A DNA stretch of 64,000 nt from NCBI RefSeq assembly GCF_030386795.1, contig NZ_JANUQM010000008.1:310001-374000 (forward strand). The letters are read 5' to 3'. How positions within the stretch are numbered: position 1 is the stretch's first letter; each line of letters starts with the position of its first letter. Position numbers and translations under genes: made by a program. The notes beneath the pieces were generated by a model, which was not told the DNA's origin, did no database searches, and worked only from the letters and a program-made list of their open reading frames with translations. The stretch is from Streptomyces sp. S.PNR 29. GTDB taxonomy: Bacteria > Actinomycetota > Actinomycetes > Streptomycetales > Streptomycetaceae. Positions 34,556-43,505 of the stretch are shown in pieces.

Positions 34556-35752
34556 CTACGGCCGGCCCAGCCAGAGGTCGGGACCGAACACCTCGTAGTG
34601 GATCGCCTCCGCGGGCACCCCGCGGCGCAGCAGGTCGCCGCGGACGGCGCGCATGAACGGCAGCGGGCCGCACAGGTAGGCGGTGAGGCCCGAGGGGAGC
34701 TCAAGAGTGCCGACGTCGGCCAGACCGGTCGACGCCTCCGGGGCCTGGTCGCCGGGCTCCTCGTACCAGAGGTGGAGGCGGGCGTCCGGGAGCGCCCGGA
34801 CCAGGGCGAGCTGTTCGTTCCGGTGCGCGTGGTGGGCGGGGGTGCGGTCGGCGTGGACCACGGTCACCGGGCGGGCGGCACCGGTGGAGGCGAGATGGTC
34901 CAGCATGGCCAGCATGGGGGTGACGCCGATGCCGGCGGACGCCAGCAGCAGCGGGCCGTCGCCCTCCGGCAGCACCAGGTCACCGAACGGCGCGGACACG
35001 GTGACGACGTCGCCCGGCCGCGCGTGCGCGTGGAGCCAGGACGAGACCTCGCCGTCCGGCTGCCCGCTGCCGTGGACGTGCTTGACGGTGATCCGCCACT
35101 CGGGCCGGCCGGGGGCGCCGGACAGGCTGTACTGGCGGATCTGCCGTGCGCCGTCGGGCAGTTCGACCTGCACGCTGACGTACTGGCCCGGACGGTACGC
35201 CGCCACAGGACGGCCGTCGGTGCGCCGCAGCAGGAACGAGACGGCGTCCGGGGTCTCCTCGCGCCGCTCGGTGATCTCCATGCGCTGCCAGACGTCTCCC
35301 TCGGCGGCGCCGGCCTCCTGGTAGAGGTGGGCCTCGATGGCCATCAGGGCGTTCGCCATCAGCCAGTAGACCTCGTCCCAGGCCGCGGCGACCTCGGGGG
35401 TCACGGCATCGCCGAGCACCTCGGCGATCGCCCCGAACAGGTGGTGGTGGACGATCTTGTACTGGCCGGAGGTGATGCCGAGGGAGGCGTGCTTGTGCGC
35501 GATCCTGGCGAGCAGCGCGTCCGGACGTGCGTCGGGACGCTCCAGCAGCATGCCGGCGAACGCCGCGATCGACCCGGCCAGTGCTCGCTGCTGCTCCCCG
35601 TTGGCCTGGTTCCCCCGGTTGAACAGGTCCCGCAGCAGCTCGGGGTGCGCCTCGAACAGCTTCCGGTAGAACAGCTCGGTGATGTCCCCGATGGCGGCGC
35701 CGACCACCGGAAGGGTGGCCCGGACGACGGGAACGGACTGCTCGGAGAGCAA
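34556..35752 (-). CDS. hmp: flavohaemoglobin, nitric oxide dioxygenase
   Basis: A 398-residue flavohaemoglobin that converts nitric oxide plus oxygen to nitrate using NAD(P)H. In the globin domain, Tyr29, Gln54 and proximal His88 (in HKHASLGI) match the E. coli Hmp haem-pocket residues. The FAD-binding RQYSLSGAP is near residue 206, and the NAD-binding SAGIGVTPMLAML near residue 270. The end YEVFGPDLW is the family C-terminus. The start is TTG, supported by AAGGAG. It lies 68 bases from nsrR, with a candidate NsrR site between them. Confidence 0.95.
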   Translation of the reverse strand: MLSEQSVPVVRATLPVVGAAIGDITELFYRKLFEAHPELLRDLFNRGNQANGEQQRALAGSIAAFAGMLLERPDARPDALLARIAHKHASLGITSGQYKIVHHHLFGAIAEVLGDAVTPEVAAAWDEVYWLMANALMAIEAHLYQEAGAAEGDVWQRMEITERREETPDAVSFLLRRTDGRPVAAYRPGQYVSVQVELPDGARQIRQYSLSGAPGRPEWRITVKHVHGSGQPDGEVSSWLHAHARPGDVVTVSAPFGDLVLPEGDGPLLLASAGIGVTPMLAMLDHLASTGAARPVTVVHADRTPAHHAHRNEQLALVRALPDARLHLWYEEPGDQAPEASTGLADVGTLELPSGLTAYLCGPLPFMRAVRGDLLRRGVPAEAIHYEVFGPDLWLGRP

Positions 35753-35763
35753 GGCGACTCCTT

Positions 35764-35786
35764 AATTGGTCAATGATCTTCGTATT
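35764..35786 (-). promoter_or_regulatory. candidate NsrR operator upstream of hmp
   Basis: An A/T-rich stretch (minus strand AATACGAAGATC followed by ATTGACCAATT) lies 12-34 bases before the hmp start. From memory it agrees closely with the site reported in front of S. coelicolor hmpA1. The remembered match is about 19 of 23 positions and should be rechecked. Confidence 0.55.
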
Positions 35787-35820
35787 TAATGGGACGAGGT
35801 ACCGCCTGCTCGCGGTGTCC

Positions 35821-36276
35821 TCACGCCGTTCGCCCCGATGGGCGGTCCGCCAGCCCGACCAGGACCGGTCCCGTGGGCGAGGCCACCAGGTCGGTCACGG
35901 TCAGCGGGTCGAGGGCGGCGTAGAACGCCTCCTGGGCGTCGCGCAGGGCCCGGCGCAGACGGCAGGCCGCCCGTAGGGGGCACGGTGGATCGTCCTCGCA
36001 GGCGACGACCTCGCTCTCGCCCTCCAGTTCCCGTACCAGCCAGCCCACCGAGGCGCGTCGCCCCAGACCGGTCAGCGCCAGTCCGCCCCCGCGGCCACGA
36101 CGGGCCTCCACCACACCGAGGTGCTGCAGACGCGTGATCGCCTTCGCCGCGTGCGTGTACGGCACGCTCATGGACTCGGCCACCTCGCGCGTGGTCAGCG
36201 GGTCGTCGCCCTCTTCGGAGACCGCCAGGCGCATCACGGAACGCAGCGCCAGGTCGGTGAACTTCGTCAGCCGCAC
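35821..36276 (-). CDS. nsrR: NsrR, iron-sulfur nitric-oxide-sensing repressor
   Basis: A 151-residue Rrf2-family repressor. The winged helix is at residues 1-75 (TKFTDLALRSVMRLAV to GGGLALTGLGR). The [4Fe-4S] ligands Cys93, Cys99 and Cys105 (ACEDDPPCPLRAAC) have the exact NsrR positions and spacing, and Asp8, the fourth ligand in S. coelicolor NsrR, is conserved. Nitric oxide destroys the cluster and releases DNA. The adjacent hmp and this gene's own promoter are the expected targets. It starts with GTG. Confidence 0.93.
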   Translation of the reverse strand: MRLTKFTDLALRSVMRLAVSEEGDDPLTTREVAESMSVPYTHAAKAITRLQHLGVVEARRGRGGGLALTGLGRRASVGWLVRELEGESEVVACEDDPPCPLRAACRLRRALRDAQEAFYAALDPLTVTDLVASPTGPVLVGLADRPSGRTA

Positions 36277-36290
36277 AACCAGGACGCTAG

Positions 36291-36317
36291 CAAATGCGCA
36301 TGTTAAATTCCTATTTG
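36291..36317. promoter_or_regulatory. candidate NsrR operator at nsrR/cupin divergent promoter
   Basis: An imperfect 27-base palindrome with CAAAT/ATTTG ends and a GCGCATGTTAAAT centre (18 of 27 positions symmetric) lies between nsrR and the cupin gene. It is the only A/T-rich element there and suits autoregulation by NsrR. Confidence 0.4.
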
Positions 36318-36389
36318 CAAGCCGTCCGGGACGCTGTGGAGTGCGTCACGGGCGGGCGGTGGACAGGCACAAGGGAACGAGGGCACGTG

Positions 36390-36806
36390 ATGGCGGCGGA
36401 GAACGGCGAGTCCCCGGGCACCCCCGACGATGCCGCCCTGCCCAGGGTGCTGTGCGACACCGCGTCCCTCGCGGCGCTCGGCGATGCTCCCGCCGGCGCG
36501 CTGTGGCGGCTCGCGGAACCCGGACGGCAGCTCGACTCCAACGTCGTCCGCATCCCTCCCGGCGGCAGCATCGGCATCCACACCGAGCCCGACCTCGATG
36601 TCCTCCTGCTGGTCCTCCAGGGAGACGGCACCCTGGAGCGCGTCGACGGGCCGCAGCCCGTGCGCGAGGGCAAACTGGCCTGGCTGCCCCACGGTTCGAC
36701 TCGCGGCCTCCAGGCGGGAGCCCACGGCATGACGTATCTGACGGTCCACCCTCGCCGCCCGGGCATGCGGATCCAGCCGCCCGCCACCGGCCCCGTCCCA
36801 CGGTGA
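36390..36806 (+). CDS. cupin domain protein
   Basis: A 138-residue small cupin. The barrel runs from LWRLAEPGRQLDSNVVRIPPG through the metal-site-like GGSIGIHTEPDLDVLLLVLQGDG to LAWLPHGSTRGLQAGAHGM. The first cupin motif has one His and acidic residues, and the second has His at the usual place, so a metal site is plausible. GAGGG is six bases before the ATG at 36390. It is divergent from nsrR and may be induced by nitric oxide. Its substrate is unknown. Confidence 0.75.
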   Translation: MAAENGESPGTPDDAALPRVLCDTASLAALGDAPAGALWRLAEPGRQLDSNVVRIPPGGSIGIHTEPDLDVLLLVLQGDGTLERVDGPQPVREGKLAWLPHGSTRGLQAGAHGMTYLTVHPRRPGMRIQPPATGPVPR

Positions 36807-37015
36807 CGGGTCCTCAAGGTCCGCCTGGACCGGACTCCAGATCATCCCCGTCACCAGCCTGCTCAGCGGCACGAGGCGCGCGTACGAGCGAGGGGACGTC
36901 GGCCGCCGGGTCCAGCGTGTACGAGTAGGAGGTGCTCGCCGAGTGACAGGGGTGCGGAACGCCTCGAAGTAGTTGCCCTCGACCACCATGCCCCGTTCGC
37001 ATCGGTGACGCGAAG

Positions 37016-37044
37016 ACGGCCGGCTGCTCGGCAGCCGGCCGTCG
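37016..37044. terminator. hairpin terminator between cupin and carbonic anhydrase genes
   Basis: GACGGCCGGCTGC (37016-37028) pairs perfectly with GCAGCCGGCCGTC (37032-37044) around a TCG loop. It lies 19 bases after the carbonic anhydrase stop (minus strand). The 200 bases between it and the cupin stop hold no supported gene. Confidence 0.8.
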
Positions 37045-37062
37045 GTGTTCCACTCGCGTCGG

Positions 37063-37842
37063 TCAGGTGAGGAGGTGGACGAGCTGGCTGGTGAGTTCGT
37101 AGCGGGCGCCGACGACGGCCAGTTGGCCGGTGGAGACCTTCGCGGCGAGGTCGGGCTCCGCGGCGAGCCGGGAGCGGACAGCTCGTACGTTGGCGTCGAT
37201 CGTCGCGTCGACGCGGGCGTCGCCCTGCGTGGTGTGGTCGATGGCCGGGCTGATCTGGTCGGCCAGGTACTGGATGTGGGCCGGCAGTCGCTCGCCGGAC
37301 GTCTCCGCCTCGACGGCGGCACGCACGGCGCCGCACGACTGGTGCCCGAGCACCATGACCAGCGGTATGCCCAGTTCGAGCACCCCGTAGGCGACGCTGC
37401 CGAGGACGGCTTCGTCCAGGACCTCGCCGGCGCTGCGCACGGTGAGCAGGTCACCGAGGCCCTGGTCGAAGACGAGTTCGGGCGGAACGCGGGAGTCGAC
37501 GCAGCCGAGGATGAGGGCGAAGGGGTGCTGACCCGACGTCAGGCTCTGCCGCACCGCGGGAGTTTCGTCCGGGTGCCTCTCGCGGAAGGTGCGCCAGCGC
37601 AGGTTGCCGGCTGCCAGCGCCCGCAGGGCTTGATCCGGGGTGCTGGGCCGGGGGCGGGTGCCTGAGGCCGCCGCGGAGGCCGGAGCCGAGGCGAGGGCGA
37701 CTCCGGTGCCGAGGGCCGCGGCGCCGGTGAGTCCGGCTCGCAGGAGAGTGCGCCGGGCAGGCGGGGCCGGGGCGAACCGTGCGCCGTCGGAGGGGGTCGG
37801 CCGGGAGCCGACGGATCTGTAGGGGATGCCTTCAGCGTTCAC
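37063..37842 (-). CDS. exported beta-class carbonic anhydrase
   Basis: A 259-residue beta-carbonic anhydrase (CO2 hydration). Zinc ligands are in CVDSR (LILGCVDSRVPPELVFDQG) and in HQSC (VMVLGHQSCGAVRAAVE), giving the Cys-Asp-His-Cys set. The N-terminus carries a twin-arginine-like signal, ARRTLLRAGLTGAAALGTG, with ASA cleavage, so the enzyme is exported; most beta enzymes are cytoplasmic. The GTG at 37842 has no good ribosome site and the true start could lie a little upstream or downstream. The next gene is divergent. Confidence 0.88.
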   Translation of the reverse strand: MNAEGIPYRSVGSRPTPSDGARFAPAPPARRTLLRAGLTGAAALGTGVALASAPASAAASGTRPRPSTPDQALRALAAGNLRWRTFRERHPDETPAVRQSLTSGQHPFALILGCVDSRVPPELVFDQGLGDLLTVRSAGEVLDEAVLGSVAYGVLELGIPLVMVLGHQSCGAVRAAVEAETSGERLPAHIQYLADQISPAIDHTTQGDARVDATIDANVRAVRSRLAAEPDLAAKVSTGQLAVVGARYELTSQLVHLLT

Positions 37843-38117
37843 GGGGAGGAACGTATGTCCGGGCCCGCGGGTAAGAGTTGACGTTACGGAATCATGGCCG
37901 TGCGTGGGGAAGCCGTGGCCGGGTGTTGGGCTGCCCTTGGTGTTTTCCAGCTCTTTCCTTGACGCAGGGCGGCCTGGTGTACGACAGCCCTCCGCCGGCG
38001 ATGACGCAACGTTTCCGCACAGCACAGGCAACCCAAAGGTTCTTCTCACCCTCCTCTTGCGAAGACGGGGTCCGCACCCGACGCGGGCCCCGAGCCGAGG
38101 AGTTGAGGAGTGGATCG

Positions 38118-40919
38118 TTGATAGGTGCCCGCAGAACAGGGGCCACCGCGATAGCCGTGCTGACGATGCTCGGGGTGGCGCCCGCCGCGGCCGAGGCCAC
38201 GCCGCAGCCGCCCGGAACCCTTCCCGTCACCGCAGCGGTGAATGGAACCGGCGAGCTGCCACCGGGCTGGCGGATCACCGGTACCGACGAGGGGAACGTA
38301 CTTGAGTGGCGCTCGCCGCGGCCCGTTCCGCCGGGCGACGCCCGCGTGGAGTTCCACACCGACGGCAAGCTGGTCGGCGTACCGAAGCCGGACCATGCCG
38401 GCCGGACCTTCCGGTTGCCGCTGAACGACCTGAGCCCCGCCGGGCTGAGCCGGCTGACGGACCTTCACGTGCTGTCGGGCGGCCGCAGGCTGGACCAGGA
38501 ACCCGGCGCCGCGAACCGCGAGCGGGACGCCGCCGAGCCCCCCGCCGCTAAGGTGGCGCCCGAACTTCCCGCGGGCGCCGTCGATCCGGGCAGGCCCGGC
38601 CGCTTCGCAACGGTCAGCGGTGAGTACGCACTCGACCCGGTCCGGCTGCCCGGCTACAAGGCCCCGATCGAGATGCGCGGCCTGGTCGTCGCGCCCAAGG
38701 GAGCGACCGGCAAGCGCCCGCTCGCGCTCTTCCTGCACGGACGCCACGCCACCTGCTACGTGCCGGGCAAGGGCGAGGACGAGGTCACCATCGACTGGCC
38801 CTGCGCCGCCGGGGCCCAGCCGATCCCGAGCCACCGCGGTTACCTCCAGGACCAGAAGCTGCTGGCCTCCCAGGGCTACGTGACCGTCTCGATCTCCGCC
38901 AACGGCATCAACGGGCAGGACGCCGAGGTGGAGGACGCCGGAGCGCAGGCCCGCTCCTCGCTGGTGCGGTCGCACCTGGCCCGCTGGGCCGACTGGGCCG
39001 CCAAGCCGTCCGCCGCACCGGCGGCCGTGCGCAAGGCACCGAAGGCCGATCTCTCCCGCGTCCTCCTCGTCGGCCACTCGCGCGGCGGCGAAGGCGTCAA
39101 CAGGGCCGCCATGGACAGCCTCTACGCTCCGCCGGCCGGCCAGGACGGCAAGGCGGGCCCGGCGCGCTGGAAGATCCGTGGCACCGTGCTCATCGGCCCC
39201 ACCATCTTCGGCCACAACCCGGTCCCCGACGTGCCGTCACTGACGATCCTGCCGGGCTGCGACGGCGACGTCTCGGACCTCCAGGGCCAGGTGTACGTCG
39301 ACGGCACCCGCGGTGTCAGCCGGGGCAGGGCCCTGCACAGCGCGGTTCACATCACGGGCGCGAACCACAACTTCTTCAACAGCGAGTGGACGCCCGGCCA
39401 GGCCGCGGCACCCGCCGCCGACGACTTCTGGGACGACCCCGAGGAACGCGACCCGGTCTGCTCGACGGGCACCGCCACCCGGCTCACGGCTCAGCAGCAG
39501 CACCGCGCCGGCGCCACGTACATCGCCGCCGCCGCACGGCTGTTCGTGGCCGGCGACGACCGGGTGCGCGAACTGGTCGACGGCACCGGACGCCGGGCCC
39601 CGTCGGCCGACCCCGCCCGGGTGCTGACGCACGCGGTGGGCGCGGGCCGCGGTGCCGGCTTCCTGCCGGACGGCGCGGTCCAGGTGACCGGTGGACGACT
39701 GTGCTCCGCGGTCGACCCCGACCCACGCGTCGCCTGCCTCGACGAGGAAAAGGCGCTCGGCTCGTCCCCGCACTTCGCGCACTGGTGGCCGCAGCGCGAG
39801 ACCGGGCGCCGCGCGGTCGCGCTGAACTGGTCCGCGCCGGGCACGGCGACCCGGATACGTCCCGGCAAGCCGGTCGCCCTCAAGGGCGCGAAGAGCCTCG
39901 CGCTGCGGGTCATCGTGCCGCCCAACAGCAGCGGCACACAGCTCGACGTCTCCGTCACCGACGCCGACGGCAAGCGCGCCACCCTCGGCCGGGTCCGGGC
40001 CGACGGCCTGCCCGGCAGCATGCGCACCGCCTCCTACTGGGCGCAGGAGCTGCGCGTACCGCTCGCCGCAGCCGACCGCGCCGGTGTCGACCTGCGCCGC
40101 ATCGCCGCGCTGGAGCTGACCCCGCGCTCGCGGTCGGGCCAGGCGTGGCTGATGGACGCCTACGCCTGGCGTTCCGGCACTCCCGCGGTGCAGGCGGCCC
40201 CGCTGGCCCGGGTCGACGTCGGCCGCCTGAAGGTCAAGGAGGGCGACTCGGGCACCCGTACCTACGCGGTGCCCGTGCGCGTCGTCGGCGAGGGCAGCGG
40301 CACGGTACGGCTGTACGTCGTCGATCCGGAGACGGGCGCGACCAAGGACCGCCTGGTGACGGTCGGTGCCGGTAAGCCCGGCATCGACGTGACCGTACAG
40401 GTGGAGGGCAACAAGCGGTACGCCTGGGACACCTCCCACATTGTGCTCGTCAAGGCGGTCCGGGGCTCGGTCATCGGCTCGTACGCCGGCGGCGTCACCG
40501 TGGAGAACGACGACCCGATGCCCAAGATCAGCGTGACGCCCGTCGCCGACGAGGTCACCGAGGGACAGCCGCTGCGCTGGAAGGTCTCGCTGTCCGAGCC
40601 CGCCGACGTGGACCTTGCGGCATCCCTGGCGGTGGCGCCGGTCGACGGCCGGGCCGAACTGTCTACCAAGGACGTCGATCGCGACTGGCTCCTGGATGTG
40701 TATGGGGAGATCCCCGACGGGGAGGTCCCGCTGTCCCGCCTGGAGTACCTCTCCCTGTGGGCGCCGGTCCCGGCCGGCCGGCTGAGCGCGGAGGCGTCGA
40801 TCCCCACGGTCCGCGACCAGCTCACCGAGCCCACGGAGTACGTGGGGCTGCAGCCCACCGACGACGAAGGGCAGCCCAACGGCCCGGTCCTGACCGGCAG
40901 GGTCCTCGACACGCCGTAA
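38118..40919 (+). CDS. large secreted alpha/beta hydrolase with C-terminal repeat modules
   Basis: A 933-residue exported protein. The TTG at 38118 is chosen because GAGGAG lies seven bases upstream. Residues 1-32 form a Sec signal peptide (RRTGATAIAVLTMLGVAPAAAEA). An alpha/beta hydrolase fold spans ~200-520, with the nucleophile elbow VLLVGHSRGGEGVNRA and the late HITGANHNFFNSEW where the catalytic His would lie. The C-terminal third (SVTDADGKRATLGRVRADG, then VDVGRLKVKEGDSGTRTYAV) looks like beta-sandwich/Calx-beta modules. The substrate is unknown; esterase or cutinase-like activity is possible. Confidence 0.75.
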   Translation: MIGARRTGATAIAVLTMLGVAPAAAEATPQPPGTLPVTAAVNGTGELPPGWRITGTDEGNVLEWRSPRPVPPGDARVEFHTDGKLVGVPKPDHAGRTFRLPLNDLSPAGLSRLTDLHVLSGGRRLDQEPGAANRERDAAEPPAAKVAPELPAGAVDPGRPGRFATVSGEYALDPVRLPGYKAPIEMRGLVVAPKGATGKRPLALFLHGRHATCYVPGKGEDEVTIDWPCAAGAQPIPSHRGYLQDQKLLASQGYVTVSISANGINGQDAEVEDAGAQARSSLVRSHLARWADWAAKPSAAPAAVRKAPKADLSRVLLVGHSRGGEGVNRAAMDSLYAPPAGQDGKAGPARWKIRGTVLIGPTIFGHNPVPDVPSLTILPGCDGDVSDLQGQVYVDGTRGVSRGRALHSAVHITGANHNFFNSEWTPGQAAAPAADDFWDDPEERDPVCSTGTATRLTAQQQHRAGATYIAAAARLFVAGDDRVRELVDGTGRRAPSADPARVLTHAVGAGRGAGFLPDGAVQVTGGRLCSAVDPDPRVACLDEEKALGSSPHFAHWWPQRETGRRAVALNWSAPGTATRIRPGKPVALKGAKSLALRVIVPPNSSGTQLDVSVTDADGKRATLGRVRADGLPGSMRTASYWAQELRVPLAAADRAGVDLRRIAALELTPRSRSGQAWLMDAYAWRSGTPAVQAAPLARVDVGRLKVKEGDSGTRTYAVPVRVVGEGSGTVRLYVVDPETGATKDRLVTVGAGKPGIDVTVQVEGNKRYAWDTSHIVLVKAVRGSVIGSYAGGVTVENDDPMPKISVTPVADEVTEGQPLRWKVSLSEPADVDLAASLAVAPVDGRAELSTKDVDRDWLLDVYGEIPDGEVPLSRLEYLSLWAPVPAGRLSAEASIPTVRDQLTEPTEYVGLQPTDDEGQPNGPVLTGRVLDTP

Positions 40920-41093
40920 CACCGGCGACGCGTGTGCGGCCCCGGGTACCCCCGGGGTCGCCGTCGGCCCACAGGGGCACCTCGCGCGGCCGGTCGGGAT
41001 GCCGGACGCGAACGGGACATCGACGGCTTGGCTACCCTTGACATCAAGCACCCATTACGGAGCAATCCAGGACAAACTCCTAAGGAAGCGCAG

Positions 41094-42206
41094 ATGGGTC
41101 TCGGTGCCAGCCGTCCGGCCAGTAAGCCCAGGCCCTTCACCCGTGCGTCAGCGGCGATCGCGTTGACCGCCGGTCTGGTGCTGTCCGGGGCTTGCGGCGG
41201 GGGCAGCGGGGACGGCGACGACAGCCTCACCATCGGCGTACTGCTCCCGGGTGGCGGGGCCTCTCGATTCGGGCAGTTCGACAAACCGCTGATCGAGAAG
41301 AAGCTGAAGCAGCTGTGCCCGGACTGCCCGGCAGCGACCGTCGGTGCCACGCCCGACCCGGCGGTCCAGCGGCAGCAGCTCGAATCCATGATCACCAGGG
41401 GCGTGGACGCCCTGATCGTCGCGGCCGTCGACCCCGAACTGCTGCGCCCGTCGGTCGTGGCCGCGGACCTGGCCGGCATCCCGGTCGTCGCCTATGACCG
41501 GCTCGCGCAAGGACCGATCTCCGGTTATGTCACCTTCGACGGTGCGAAGGTCGGCAGACTTCAGGGTCAGGCACTCCTGAAGGCCATGGGCGCCAAGGCG
41601 CAGGGCGGCCAGATCGTCATGATGAACGGTGCCACGGTCGATCCCAATGCGGGCTGGTTCAAGGAGGGGGCGCTCTCCGTCCTCCGGGGCAAGGTGAAGA
41701 TCGGCAAGTCCTACGACACCGTCGGATGGCGGCCGGAGAACGCCTTCGTCAACATGACCGGCGCCATCGCCGCCCTGGGCGGGGGAAACATCGACGGCGT
41801 TCTGGCCGCCAATGACAGCCTCGCCGGAGCCGTGATCTCGGCGCTGCACGCCAACGAGGTCAGGCCGCTGCCCCCGATCACCGGCCAGGACGCCGACCTG
41901 GCGGCCGTGCGGCGCATCGTGAGAGGTGAGCAGTACATGACCGTCTACAAGCCTTTCAAGCCCGCGGCGGACGCCGCCGTCGAGATGGCCGTCGCCCTGG
42001 GGCGCGGCGAGACCGTCGAGTCCATCGCCACCGGCACCGCCGACAACGCCACCACCAAGGACATTCCGGCGGTCCTCCTCCCCTCGGTCTCGGTCACCGT
42101 CGGCAACATCAAGGACACCCTGGTAAAGGATGGTGTGTACACCATCGACCAGATCTGCACCCCCATGCTCCGGTCCGCCTGTGACAAGGCCGGACTCACC
42201 CGATGA
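41094..42206 (+). CDS. sugar ABC transporter substrate-binding lipoprotein (XylF-like)
   Basis: A 370-residue periplasmic-binding-type protein. The N-terminus has a lipoprotein signal ending LVLSGAC (Cys34), so it is anchored outside the membrane. The fold opens TIGVLLPGGGASRFGQFDKP and continues with VDALIVAAVDPELLRPSVVAAD and the hinge IPVVAYDRLAQGPISGYVTFDG, a D-xylose-binding-like pattern. AAGGA precedes the ATG at 41094. The permease follows in 13 bases with no ATPase gene between. Confidence 0.87.
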   Translation: MGLGASRPASKPRPFTRASAAIALTAGLVLSGACGGGSGDGDDSLTIGVLLPGGGASRFGQFDKPLIEKKLKQLCPDCPAATVGATPDPAVQRQQLESMITRGVDALIVAAVDPELLRPSVVAADLAGIPVVAYDRLAQGPISGYVTFDGAKVGRLQGQALLKAMGAKAQGGQIVMMNGATVDPNAGWFKEGALSVLRGKVKIGKSYDTVGWRPENAFVNMTGAIAALGGGNIDGVLAANDSLAGAVISALHANEVRPLPPITGQDADLAAVRRIVRGEQYMTVYKPFKPAADAAVEMAVALGRGETVESIATGTADNATTKDIPAVLLPSVSVTVGNIKDTLVKDGVYTIDQICTPMLRSACDKAGLTR

Positions 42207-42219
42207 CTTCCCCGGAGGC

Positions 42220-43494
42220 ATGGCCGTGAGAGGGAGGGGGACCCGGGCGCGCACCGCTGATGCCGCGCCCGCCACCGACCGACGCCACGACGGACGCCGT
42301 TGGTATGCCGGAGACCTCCGGGCGTACGGCGACGCGGTGCGCCGCAGATTGCACGAACGTGAACTCGGCGCGGCCCCTGTCCTGCTCGCTCTCGCCGTGA
42401 CCTGGATGGTCTTCCAGGGCCTCAACGACAACTTCCTCTCGCCGCGCAACCTCTCCGTCCTCAGCGTGGACATCGTCGGGACCGGCATGATCGCCGTCGG
42501 CATCGTCTTCGTACTGCTGATCGGTGAGATCGACCTGTCGGTGGGCTCGCTCGCCGGCCTGGCGGGCGCCCTGTTCGCAGCGCTGAACGTCAACCTCGGG
42601 ATGCCGGAATGGCTCGCCGTGATCATCGCGGTCCTGTGCGGCACGGCCGCCGGGACCGTCCACGGGTACTCCTTCGCCAAGATCGGCGTCCCCGCGTTCG
42701 TCGTCACCCTCGCGGGCCTGCTGGCCTGGAACGGTCTGATGCTCTACCTGCTGGGGCCGGACAGCTCCATCAACTTCAGCGAGGACGGACTGGTCGCCAT
42801 GCTGACCAGCCGCTACTACAGCGCCGCCGTCGTCACCTACGGCCTGGCGGCGCTCGGCACGGCCGCGTACCTCCTCGTCTCCTACCACGACCGCAGGCGC
42901 CGCAGGGCCGCCGGGATGCCGTGCCGGTCGGTGGGCGAGATCTGGGCGCGCACGGCACTCCTCGCGTTGGTCGCGTTCACCGTCGTCTATGTGCTCGGCC
43001 GGTTCGAGGGCCTGCCGCTGGCTCTGCTGCTCTTCCTCGGCGTCATCGTCGCCTCCGACCTCTTCCTGCGCCGCACGCCCTACGGCCGGCAGGTCCTCGC
43101 ACTGGGCGGAGGTGTGGAGGCGGCCCGGCGGTCCGGCGTCGATGTGGTGCGGGTGAGGGTCGCGGTGTTCATGGTGTCCGGGACCCTGGCCGCGGTCGGC
43201 GGCCTGTTCGTCGCGTCGAGGCTCACCGCGGCGAGCCAGGTCCCGGGCTCCGGCATGTTGCTGATCAACGCCATCGCCGCCGCCATCATCGGCGGCACCA
43301 GCCTGTTCGGCGGGCGCGGCTCGACCTGGTCGGCGCTGCTGGGTGTGCTCATCATCCAGTCGATCGCCTCGGGCATGGCGCTGCTGGGAGTCGAGTCCGC
43401 GGTCCAGTTCATGATCACCGGTGGGGTGCTGTTCACCGCGGTGGTCTTCGACTCGTTGACGCGGCGCGCCGCGGAGTCACGCGGGCGGGTCTGA
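42220..43494 (+). CDS. sugar ABC transporter permease (XylH/RbsC-like)
   Basis: A 424-residue permease with about ten helices. The family motif GIVFVLLIGEIDLSVGSLAGLAGALFAALN is near residue 110. The EAA-like coupling loop is FLRRTPYGRQVLALGGGVEAARRSGVDV. SLFGGRGSTWSALLGVLIIQSIASG closes the fold. The ATG at 42220 or the GTG at 42226 may initiate; GGAGG is only close to the first and ideally spaced for the second. Sequence-wise it is a XylH-like permease, and it needs an ATP-binding subunit encoded elsewhere. Confidence 0.87.
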   Translation: MAVRGRGTRARTADAAPATDRRHDGRRWYAGDLRAYGDAVRRRLHERELGAAPVLLALAVTWMVFQGLNDNFLSPRNLSVLSVDIVGTGMIAVGIVFVLLIGEIDLSVGSLAGLAGALFAALNVNLGMPEWLAVIIAVLCGTAAGTVHGYSFAKIGVPAFVVTLAGLLAWNGLMLYLLGPDSSINFSEDGLVAMLTSRYYSAAVVTYGLAALGTAAYLLVSYHDRRRRRAAGMPCRSVGEIWARTALLALVAFTVVYVLGRFEGLPLALLLFLGVIVASDLFLRRTPYGRQVLALGGGVEAARRSGVDVVRVRVAVFMVSGTLAAVGGLFVASRLTAASQVPGSGMLLINAIAAAIIGGTSLFGGRGSTWSALLGVLIIQSIASGMALLGVESAVQFMITGGVLFTAVVFDSLTRRAAESRGRV

Positions 43495-43505
43495 GGGAGG
43501 TCTCC

